Source: Enterovibrio gelatinilyticus (GTDB lineage: Bacteria > Pseudomonadota > Gammaproteobacteria > Enterobacterales > Vibrionaceae). From it: a DNA stretch of 64,000 nucleotides. A model generated the notes under the pieces. It did no database searches, was not told where the DNA came from, and worked only from the letters and a program-made list of their open reading frames with translations. The position numbers and the translations under genes were made by a program. The DNA lies in NCBI RefSeq assembly GCF_028683095.1, contig NZ_JAJUBC010000014.1, positions 62,001 through 126,000 of the forward strand, given 5' to 3'. Positions 35,984 to 44,800 of this stretch are shown here, in pieces. Each line of letters opens with the position of its first letter. Position 1 is the stretch's first letter.

Positions 35984-38329
35984 CTACTTGCTGTATTCGT
36001 CCAGCCACTCCTTCAGTACACTCAAGTCGTGTTTGTAACCTTCTTTGATTTCATCAACCCAATCATCAATATTTTCCCACCATGCAGGCAGTTCAGGAGA
36101 TTGAGCTTTCTGGGCGATCTTCTGAATATGTTTCAGACCAATTGAACCAGCTGCACCTTTTATCTTATGCGCCTCACTGGCAATGCCATCCTGATCTTTC
36201 GCCATCATGTTACTGTCTAAAATCTTCAGGTAGTCAGGCATCACCTCTTCAAACATGGCAATACTTTGATAAACAGGTTCCGCACCAACGATATCGACAT
36301 AAGAGGTCAACATATCGAGGTCTAACAAGGTTTCAAACATCTCTGTCGCTGGCTGATGGCGGCGAGACTCAATCACTAACTCGTGATCAGCTTCACTCTG
36401 CAAAGCTAGACGCTCAATCACATCGGTGACGGCTGCGACACTGATAGGTTTACTGATCGCGTCATCCATCCCTTTGCGGATGTATTCTGTTTTGTCTTTG
36501 ATAACATTGGCAGTCAAAGCCACTAATGGCGGTAATGATTTGCCACTCACTCTTAACACCTTTGCGATATCGAAGCCTGTCATGTCTGGCAATTGAATGT
36601 CCAACAACAACAGGTCAAACGATTCAGTAGGGAAGGTATCTAGCGCTTCTTGTCCGCTTCGAGCAACAGTCACTGTATGGCCCAAACTCTCAAGCAAATT
36701 CAACGCCACAGTAATGTTCAGTTCGATGTCTTCTACCAATAAAATATGAAGCGGACTTTGCTCAACTCTCACCACTTCAGTATTCACAGCTGATTCGCAA
36801 ATCGGCACAGCCAAAGAAACCGTAAACGTACTGCCTTCTCCTTCTTCGGTATCAACAGTAATATCACCGCCCATCAAACGCGCCAGCTTACGCGACACCG
36901 CGAGACCGATACCTGTACCTACCGCGTGCAAATTATCTTCGCCTTGTTGTACTTGATAATACATAGCGAATATTTTAGACACTTCCTCTTGGGGAATACC
37001 AATTCCACTGTCTTCAATGTCAAATTGCAGATAGGCCGTATCCTCTTCCACATCACAGCTCACTGTGACATTCACGGCTCCTTGCTTAGTAAATTTCACG
37101 GCATTCCCCACCAAATTCCACAGAATTTGACGAAGACGCGTTGCATCCACTTTGACAGAGGCAGGCAGAGAGGTCAGTCTATCGAGGCTAAACCGCAGAC
37201 CTTTTTGCTCAGCCATCAGCGCACTAATGTTATCAATCTCAGAGACAAAATCAGGTAAATCGACAGGCTCCGGCATCAATGCCAAACGGCTGCGATCCGA
37301 TTTATCCAAGTCGATAATGTCGTTAAAAATATTGCCTAGCGTAATCGCACTTACATGAATGGTTCGCAGGTACCCCAATTGCTCGTCAGAGAGTTTGGTG
37401 TCGAGCAACATTCGACTTAGGCCAACGATACCATTTAGAGGAGTGCGTAACTCATGGCTAATGGTTGAGATAAATGCGGTTTTGTCCTGACTGGCTTTTT
37501 CTAAGGCATCTTGATAACGCTTACGTTCAGTGATCTCTCGACCAAAGCCAACCAACCCTAATCGGCGTCCATCACGCGCATAAAACGGGAGTTTACGCAG
37601 TTCGAAGTAGGCTTTTCGGCCATCTTTGTATTCGAGCCACTGCTCGTAAGTGAGAGAGACGCGGTTATCAAACACTTGCTGATCGGTTTCAACAACCTTG
37701 CTGGCGACATCTTCGCTGTAGACATCCCAGGGGGTTAGTCCCACTAAGTCTGTTTCTTTCTTACCTGTCAGCTCTTCCATTGCCTTGTTGCAGCCGGAGA
37801 ACTGGCCTTTTTCATTACGGTAATAGATCAAATCAGGAGAGGCATCAATAAAGGAACGAAGAAGCGCGGTTTGTTCTGCCAATTCTACCTGCGCTTTTTC
37901 CCGCTGATACACTTCGTTTTCAAGATCGCGCATGGCTTCTTCACGGGCTTCTTCCGCGCGTTTTCGCTCTTCAATTTCTAAATTTAGCTGGGTGATGTTA
38001 TCCGTAAGCTGGCGATTGAGTTCCATGTCGCGAGCGCGCATTTCTTCAAGTTTTGCCACTAATTTGGTGAGACGTTGGCGTGACTCTTCAAGTTGATCAA
38101 CGACAACGGAGAGAAAGTACACCGCCCAAGGTGTAATAAGCAGGCCAAAGAAAACAGAGCGAACAATATCGCTGTCATGAACGGTGCCGCTAAGAAATAA
38201 GGTGATTCCCACTTGCACAACGACAGCAAGTGCCACCAATGCAAGTGCCAACAACATGCTGAAGCGAACAATGCCGAGTTTGACAAGTAAATCGACATAA
38301 TATTGCGCTAATAGCTTTATCTGCTTCAT
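35984..38329 (-). CDS. arcB: ArcB, hybrid sensor kinase for respiratory state
   Basis: Inner-membrane kinase that senses the quinone pool and phosphorylates ArcA. 781 aa. Two membrane segments (about 21-45 and 57-77), coiled coil (about 78-155), PAS domain (about 155-270), kinase core with His292 (ISHELRTPLNG) and ATP lid, receiver with Asp577 (LLLLDIQLPDM), and HPt domain with His721 (EAHKIKGAAGS). Cys180, one of the two redox-active cysteines of the E. coli protein, is at the same position (FSGCNKAM), but Cys241 is replaced by Tyr241 (GRKAYFELRK). It is followed by a tandem repeat and is convergent with arcA. Confidence 0.97.
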   Translation of the reverse strand: MKQIKLLAQYYVDLLVKLGIVRFSMLLALALVALAVVVQVGITLFLSGTVHDSDIVRSVFFGLLITPWAVYFLSVVVDQLEESRQRLTKLVAKLEEMRARDMELNRQLTDNITQLNLEIEERKRAEEAREEAMRDLENEVYQREKAQVELAEQTALLRSFIDASPDLIYYRNEKGQFSGCNKAMEELTGKKETDLVGLTPWDVYSEDVASKVVETDQQVFDNRVSLTYEQWLEYKDGRKAYFELRKLPFYARDGRRLGLVGFGREITERKRYQDALEKASQDKTAFISTISHELRTPLNGIVGLSRMLLDTKLSDEQLGYLRTIHVSAITLGNIFNDIIDLDKSDRSRLALMPEPVDLPDFVSEIDNISALMAEQKGLRFSLDRLTSLPASVKVDATRLRQILWNLVGNAVKFTKQGAVNVTVSCDVEEDTAYLQFDIEDSGIGIPQEEVSKIFAMYYQVQQGEDNLHAVGTGIGLAVSRKLARLMGGDITVDTEEGEGSTFTVSLAVPICESAVNTEVVRVEQSPLHILLVEDIELNITVALNLLESLGHTVTVARSGQEALDTFPTESFDLLLLDIQLPDMTGFDIAKVLRVSGKSLPPLVALTANVIKDKTEYIRKGMDDAISKPISVAAVTDVIERLALQSEADHELVIESRRHQPATEMFETLLDLDMLTSYVDIVGAEPVYQSIAMFEEVMPDYLKILDSNMMAKDQDGIASEAHKIKGAAGSIGLKHIQKIAQKAQSPELPAWWENIDDWVDEIKEGYKHDLSVLKEWLDEYSK

Positions 38330-38443
38330 TGAACTTCCTGATCAACGTGAATTGCAGCCATGATAGCGTTGCGCGTTGGGAAGAAAAAGAAAAAGACGCG
38401 CAGAGCCACTTAAGACGTTAGCTGTACACGATGGGGAGGAATA

Positions 38444-40192
38444 TTAGGATGTTTCTACTTTAGCCTCAGTAGTTGACGCAATCCGATCACGCCCCGCATT
38501 TTTGGCTTGATATAGCGCCCTATCAGCCATCGATACTACATCGCCGTAATCTTGCCCAGCTTTAGGGTACAAGGTAGCGACACCTTGGCTCAGCGTGAGG
38601 CGCTCTGAGACTTTGGAGAATTCATGTGGAATATTTGCAAGAGAAAGCTCGTACGCAATGTTTTCTGCCACCACTCGAGCCCCTTCTTCTGACGTATTAG
38701 GAAGCAAAATGGCAAATTCTTCACCCCCATAGCGTGCAACCGCATCTAATGGACGACGAATCACATGTTGGAAGACTTCCGCAACACGACGCAACGCAGT
38801 GTCGCCTTGTTGGTGACCATAGTTATCATTGAAGGGTTTAAAATAATCAATATCGCAGAGGATCAACGACAACGGCTCTTGTTCTCGAATGTGTGAGTGC
38901 CACATTTTAACTAACTGTTCATCAAAGCTGCGTCGGTTGGCTACCTTGGTCAATCCGTCCATGAAACTTAACTCTTCAAGCTCCATGATCGCATCAGCCA
39001 GTTCTTGCTGAGTCGCTTTCCGCTCGGTCACGTCCCGAGCAATAACTAACACACCGATCGTATCGTCAGTCGGGTCGCAGAATTGGGTTTTTGTTAGCTC
39101 ATACCAAACCTGAGATCCATCACGCTTCATGACCAAATCTTCGTATTTAACGGTATTACCTTGCTCAATCACAGGTACGTCAATACGTTGATGTTGAGTC
39201 AGGATCTCCGGATCCATCACATCAACAGCATGCTCGCCTTCAAGGTTATCATGCGTCGCACCCATAGCTTCTGCAAACGCAGCATTACCCCCTAGGAACT
39301 CATAGTCTTTGTTGTAAATACCAATAGGGTCGACACTGGCTTTGAATATAGAAGCCAAGACGTTGGAGTGCTTCTTGAGCTGCTGCTCCACTTCCTGTCG
39401 CGCCTCGATTTCTTGTTCCATGACTTGTCGCATCATGTGCCAGTTTGTCACGTCATGACTGATGCTCAAGGTGCCATAGATTCGATTATGGTCATCTCGC
39501 AAAACAGTCTGGCTAGTTTCAAGCAAACAACTATCGCCATTAGGGTTAGTCGTCCAACTTTGTTGTGTTCGGCGGCCTTCTATTTCTCGATGAGAGTGAA
39601 GGAGCACACCTTCTTTTTCTCTCCCTTCCCAAAACCGATCAAAGGCCAGGTTGGAACCAACAACTTTGCCATCTCTGTCTTGAAAACACACCAGTTCTGC
39701 AAGCGAGTTAATGACACTTCGAAAAATCTGATTATCGTTCTCGACAAACGGTTCGCTATAGATAGAGTCAGATTCAGGTTCTAATGAAACAATCCAAGTC
39801 CGCTGCCCATTGCACCAAACTGGAAGTGCAGAAAAACGCGCATAGCGTCGAACACGGGTATCCGACGATGATCGAAAATCAGGGGTAACTTCAATAAATG
39901 GGTGTGGCCAGCATCGATTGGCAAGCAAGGCTTCTATTGACTGACGCTCGCGTTCACCTTGAATGCGATAAGCGTTGTTCTCTTGCTCAATATTGAATAG
40001 GCGAACGAAGCTTCGGTTAGCGTAGAGAATGCTGCCGTCTTTTTCGCTCACCATTGCCTTCGGAGAATGAAGGTTTGCGAGATAAGCCTGCCACGTCTTC
40101 ATTGACATCACACGTCGGCGGGAAATCAAGAAAGACCCCACGAAGAAAACCACAGATAGAATCAATACCGCGAAGGGCACCCACTCACTCAT
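38444..40192 (-). CDS. PAS-GGDEF diguanylate cyclase
   Basis: A 582-aa membrane-anchored protein predicted to make cyclic di-GMP. One N-terminal membrane helix (about 5-24), three PAS-like regions (about 35-140, 155-255 and 280-395; the last ends VLVIARDVTERK), and a GGDEF domain (about 405-570) with the active motif Gly-Gly-Glu-Glu-Phe at 489-493. The product-inhibition site Arg480-X-X-Asp483 is exactly five residues before it, so it should be feedback-inhibited. It lies between yhcC and arcB on the same strand, with gaps of 110-135 bp. It could feed signals to VpsR, which binds cyclic di-GMP in V. cholerae; that is inference. Confidence 0.93.
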   Translation of the reverse strand: MSEWVPFAVLILSVVFFVGSFLISRRRVMSMKTWQAYLANLHSPKAMVSEKDGSILYANRSFVRLFNIEQENNAYRIQGERERQSIEALLANRCWPHPFIEVTPDFRSSSDTRVRRYARFSALPVWCNGQRTWIVSLEPESDSIYSEPFVENDNQIFRSVINSLAELVCFQDRDGKVVGSNLAFDRFWEGREKEGVLLHSHREIEGRRTQQSWTTNPNGDSCLLETSQTVLRDDHNRIYGTLSISHDVTNWHMMRQVMEQEIEARQEVEQQLKKHSNVLASIFKASVDPIGIYNKDYEFLGGNAAFAEAMGATHDNLEGEHAVDVMDPEILTQHQRIDVPVIEQGNTVKYEDLVMKRDGSQVWYELTKTQFCDPTDDTIGVLVIARDVTERKATQQELADAIMELEELSFMDGLTKVANRRSFDEQLVKMWHSHIREQEPLSLILCDIDYFKPFNDNYGHQQGDTALRRVAEVFQHVIRRPLDAVARYGGEEFAILLPNTSEEGARVVAENIAYELSLANIPHEFSKVSERLTLSQGVATLYPKAGQDYGDVVSMADRALYQAKNAGRDRIASTTEAKVETS

Positions 40193-40327
40193 TAACTCGT
40201 CCTTTGCTCAACATCCTTGAAGCAGCATTATATTTTTGAATAAACATCACGCTTTATCTTGCCACATTGATATGAGAGAACACGAACAGGGCTTACTAAT
40301 TTTTCTGACAATTAAACGCTTGTCACA

Positions 40328-41254
40328 CTATTGTGCGGCATTAAACGGATCGCCAATCAAACTTCCTTGTGCACCTTTAACTGTCAAAGAGCGTGCGATA
40401 TCTGTCATGGCTAACCAACGATTTTCACACCATTCAGGGGCGAGCAACGTAGGTCTACGTGCACTTGCCGACACACGGTGATAAACGATGTTTGCAGGCG
40501 TCCGCAAAATCATTTCAGAGGCACTATCGGCATAGTCTTCAAGAGAGATAGCTTGTAAACGCCCTGCTCGCCATGATTTAGCCATGATGCTGCCTTCAAC
40601 AATATGCAGCGGATGCAACTTAATACCATCCGTGCCCGTGTCGACGACGCGTTCAATGGTTTGAATGTGATCATTTTTAGTATCACCCGGTAAACCCACG
40701 ATCAAATGCGTACAAACATTCAAGCCCAACGCACGTGCTCGGCGAGTTACTCTGTCATAGCATGCAAAATCATGACCACGATTAATGCGTTGCAATGTTC
40801 TGTCATTGGCTGTTTGTAAGCCGAGCTCAAGCCAAATCTCAAATCCTTGATCTTTGTAGCTCGCCAGAAGATCAAGCACCGCATCTGGCACACAATCAGG
40901 TCGAGTGCCAACACAAAGCCCGACAATATCGGCGTGCTTTAAGGCTTCTTCATACATCGCCTTCAGTTTTTCCACTTCCGCATAAGTGCTGGTATAAGCC
41001 TGAAAATACGCCAAATAACGCTTGGCTCTGTTTACCTCTATCGCGCGGCGAGAGAGTTGGTCTGACACCGATAACTGCTGCGCCGTTTCATCCGCAAATG
41101 AGGCGACATTGCAAAACGTGCACCCTCCTCGCCCGATCGTTCCATCACGGTTAGGACAGCTAAATCCGCCATGAAGCGTTAGCTTGTGAACTTTTTCGCC
41201 ATACCTGCGTTGTAAGTCCTGACCAAAGGTATTCACCAAGTGATGAAGCTCCAT
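40328..41254 (-). CDS. yhcC: YhcC, radical SAM protein (TIGR01212 family)
   Basis: 308 aa. The radical SAM cluster motif is spread over FSCPNRDGTIGRGGCTFCN, the variant spacing typical of YhcC. Other family stretches are AYTSTYAEVEKLKAMYEEAL, LCVGTRPDCVPD, LELGLQTANDRTLQRINRGHD and HLIVGLPGDTKNDHIQT. Its reaction is not established. It is next to gltB and arcB in E. coli as well, so the context is conserved. Divergent from gltB1. Confidence 0.93.
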   Translation of the reverse strand: MELHHLVNTFGQDLQRRYGEKVHKLTLHGGFSCPNRDGTIGRGGCTFCNVASFADETAQQLSVSDQLSRRAIEVNRAKRYLAYFQAYTSTYAEVEKLKAMYEEALKHADIVGLCVGTRPDCVPDAVLDLLASYKDQGFEIWLELGLQTANDRTLQRINRGHDFACYDRVTRRARALGLNVCTHLIVGLPGDTKNDHIQTIERVVDTGTDGIKLHPLHIVEGSIMAKSWRAGRLQAISLEDYADSASEMILRTPANIVYHRVSASARRPTLLAPEWCENRWLAMTDIARSLTVKGAQGSLIGDPFNAAQ

Positions 41255-41656
41255 TGTCGTCTACCTGCATTGTTAGATTGAGAGGGGGAATAAAAAAGCG
41301 CGGGATACTATCACCGATACGTCACTGAAAACCTCGATCAAATCAATGTTGATTTAAATTTAGCCACTTCTTATGAAAGTTAATTACATTTCAATTTCCT
41401 CAAGTTAAGGAAGCGTCTTCGGAGAAAACATCAATATTCACCCCCACCCCAGATGAGCGATTTTTTATTCACTATTTTCGAAAACACAGTCAAGAGAAGG
41501 CAATTTCAGAGCAATTGATTGGCAATTTTTGATGGTAATTAAATTTCGAAATATGTAGGATAGCTACAGCTGCGTCTAAATTGTGAGCAATAAAATTCGC
41601 GAGATATGGCACTTATCCAGTGACTTATCTGGCTATTCAAATGAAACGCAGCACTA

Positions 41657-41817
41657 CTGCATAGGATTGCAGAACGGAGAAGGTGACTACTTTCAAAGTA
41701 GTTGCCGGGCTTGGGTACCGCGAATAGACAATGTTTGTTTATTCAAAATTGGCACCCGCTCAGCCTGTACCCGCAACAGGTACAGCAAGGGAAGACAAAT
41801 GCGCCCGCTGCATTTGT
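41657..41817 (+). promoter_or_regulatory. Structured 5' leader of gltB1 with five hairpins
   Basis: Five inverted repeats follow one another: CTGCA/TGCAG (41657-41672); ACTACTTT/AAAGTAGT (41686-41702); GGGTACC/GGCACCC (41713-41757, one mismatch) enclosing GAATAGACA/TGTTTATTC; CTGTACC/GGTACAG (41765-41785); and ACAAATGC/GCATTTGT (41795-41817), ending seven bases before the ribosome-binding site. GTACC and GGTAC words occur in both the third and fourth elements, so alternative pairings are possible. The 584-bp space from yhcC to the gltB1 start holds no other convincing gene. No named RNA family is recognised. Confidence 0.6.
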
Positions 41818-41838
41818 GTCAACTGGAAGGACGTAAAA

Positions 41839-44800
41839 ATGACTGATTCAGTGCTACGCACAGAGGGGCTTTATGTGCCCGAAATGGAACATGACGCCTG
41901 TGGTATTGGCTTTGTAGCCCACTTAAAAAACAGAAAGTCGCACGCGATTGTCACTCAGGCACTTGATATGCTGGCCCGCATGGAACACCGCGGTGGCCAA
42001 GGCTGTGACCCTTGTAGTGGTGACGGTGCAGGTATTCTTTTACAAAAACCTCACGAATTCTTACTCGAAGAAACCCGTAAGCAAGGCTTCCAACTGCCAT
42101 CTGCTGATAAGTACGGTGTTGGTGTTATGTTGTTCCCGAAAGATGAGAACAAACGCCAGCAGTGCCGTGACATCTTCGAGCGTAATGCTGCACGTCTTGA
42201 GTTAGAAGTGATCGGTTATCGTGTATTGCCAACCGACAATTCAATGATTGGTGCTGACCCACTCAGCACAGAACCTCAATTCGAACACGCATTTGTTACC
42301 GGTGGCGACCACCTTTCAATTGATGAACTTGAACGTAAACTGTTTGTTCTTCGTAACTACACAGTACGTGTTTGCCTAGAAAGCATCTCGAACATTGGCG
42401 ACGATTTCTACATCAACTCTTTCTCCGCCAAGACCCTCGTTTACAAAGGTCAGCTAACCACTGAGCAAGTTCCTCAGTACTTCTTAGACCTGCAAAACCC
42501 TTCGATGGTCACGGCATTGGCACTGGTTCACTCCCGCTTCTCGACCAACACGTTCCCACGTTGGCGCTTGGCACAGCCTTTCCGTAACATTGCACACAAC
42601 GGTGAGATTAATACCGTTCGTGGTAACTTGAACTGGATGAAAGCACGCGAAGCCCTGCTGGAATCAAAGCTGTTTAGCGATCAAGAGCTCAAGATGCTAC
42701 TGCCTATCTGTCAAGAAGGTGCATCGGACTCGGCTAACTTCGACATGGCGCTAGAACTGCTGACCCTTTCTGGTCGTAGCATGCCGCACGTCTTAATGAT
42801 GATGGTGCCGGAAGCTTGGCAAGAGAAGAAAGACATGGACCCTAAACTCCGTGCTTTCTACCAATTCCACGCCAACATCATGGAACCATGGGATGGCCCA
42901 GCCTCTTTATGTTTCACCGATGGCGTGAAAGTTGGTGCAACACTTGACCGTAACGGTCTTCGCCCAAGCCGCTATACCGTGACGAAAGATGACTACCTCA
43001 TCATGGCATCCGAGTCAGGTGTTGTAGAAATCGCACCTGAAAATGTTCACTTCCGTGGTCGTTTGCAACCTGGTCGTATCTTCGTTGCTGACTTAGAACA
43101 AGGCCGCATCATTTCTGATGAAGAAGTGAAGAACGAAATTGCCTCTGCTCAACCTTACCAAGAGTGGGTTGAAAAGAACTTGTTGCAACTCGATAAGCTT
43201 CCTGAAGCTGGCACGAAAAACCACCAGCCTTCACCAGCTCGTCTGCTGCATCATCAACAAGCGTTTGGTGTCACCACTGAAGAAGTAAATGAGATTCTTC
43301 TGCCAATGGCAAAAGATGGCAAAGAGCCTCTTGGTGCCATGGGCGCGGACTGGCCATTGGCTGTTCTGTCTCACCAATCTCAGCACTTATCAAACTACTT
43401 TAAGCAATTGTTCGCACAGGTCACCAACCCACCGATCGACCCGATCCGTGAGCGTATGGTTATGTCTTTGAAAACCTACCTAGGTCAAGACCAGAACCTG
43501 CTGATTGAAACACCTGAGCATTGCCGTAAAGTAGAATTGGAAACCCCCGTTCTGAGCAATGCAGAGCTCGAAAAACTGCGCGCTATCGATAACGATCACC
43601 TTCAAGCGAAAACGCTGGATATCGTATTCCGCGCAAGCGGCGAGAATGGCAAGCTAGAGCGTGCACTAAAACGTATTTGTCAGTATGCAGAAGATGCCGT
43701 TAACGATGGTTACTCCATCATCCTTCTGACTGACCGTGCCGTGAACTCTAACCATGCTGCTATCCCAGCGATGCTTGCAGTTGGCGCAGTTCACCACCAC
43801 CTGATCCGTAAAGGCCTTCGTGCAAAAGCGGACATTGTTATCGAAACGGGCGATGCTCGTGAAACCCATCACTTTGCCACACTCGTTGGCTACGGTGCGA
43901 ATGCTGTTAACCCGTACCTGGTCTACGAAACTTTGGTCGATCTACAGCGCACGAAGAAGCTGGATCCTGAAGCAGATGTGGATGTGTTGTTCGAGAACTA
44001 CCGTAAGTCTATCAACGCTGGCTTGCTGAAAATTTTCTCGAAGATGGGTATCTCAACCCTTCAGTCTTACCACGGCGCACAAATCTTTGAAGCACTGGGT
44101 ATCAGTAAAGCAGTTGTCGACAAATACTTCACCGGCACGGTTTCACGTATTCAAGGCTTGAGCATTGATGACATTGCGAAAGAAGTACTGATCCGTCACC
44201 GTCTGGGTTACCCAACCCGTGAAATCCCCGTGCAAATGCTGGATGTAGGTGGTGTGTATCAGTGGAAACAACGTGGTGAAAAGCACCTGTTCAACCCTGA
44301 AACTATCCACTTGCTGCAAAACTCAACGCGTAACAAAGACGTTAAGCAGTTCAAAGAGTATTGCCACGCAGTAGACAGCCAAGGTGATGATGCTGCAACG
44401 CTTCGTAGCCAGTTCGACTTCGTGAAAAACCCAGCGGGCAGCATTCCTCTTGAAGAGGTTGAGCCAATTGAAAGCATCCTGAAGCGTTTCGCTACAGGTG
44501 CAATGAGCTTTGGTTCTATCTCACATGAAGCGCACTCTACCCTTGCTGTTGCCATGAACCGTATTGGCGCGAAATCTAACTCAGGTGAAGGCGGCGAAGA
44601 CCCAGCCCGTTTTGAGAAGAAAGAAAACGGCGATTGGGAACGTTCTGCGATCAAGCAGGTTGCATCGGGTCGTTTCGGCGTAACGTCTTACTACTTGACC
44701 AATGCCGCTGAGATCCAAATTAAAATGGCGCAAGGCGCGAAGCCAGGTGAAGGTGGTCAACTTCCAGGTCACAAAGTGGATGACTGGATTGGTCGCACAC

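Noticed and set aside
41583-41846. 87-codon plus-strand frame across the gltB1 leader
   Set aside because: GTG start without ribosome-binding site; the sequence is dominated by inverted repeats of the leader RNA, which explain it better.
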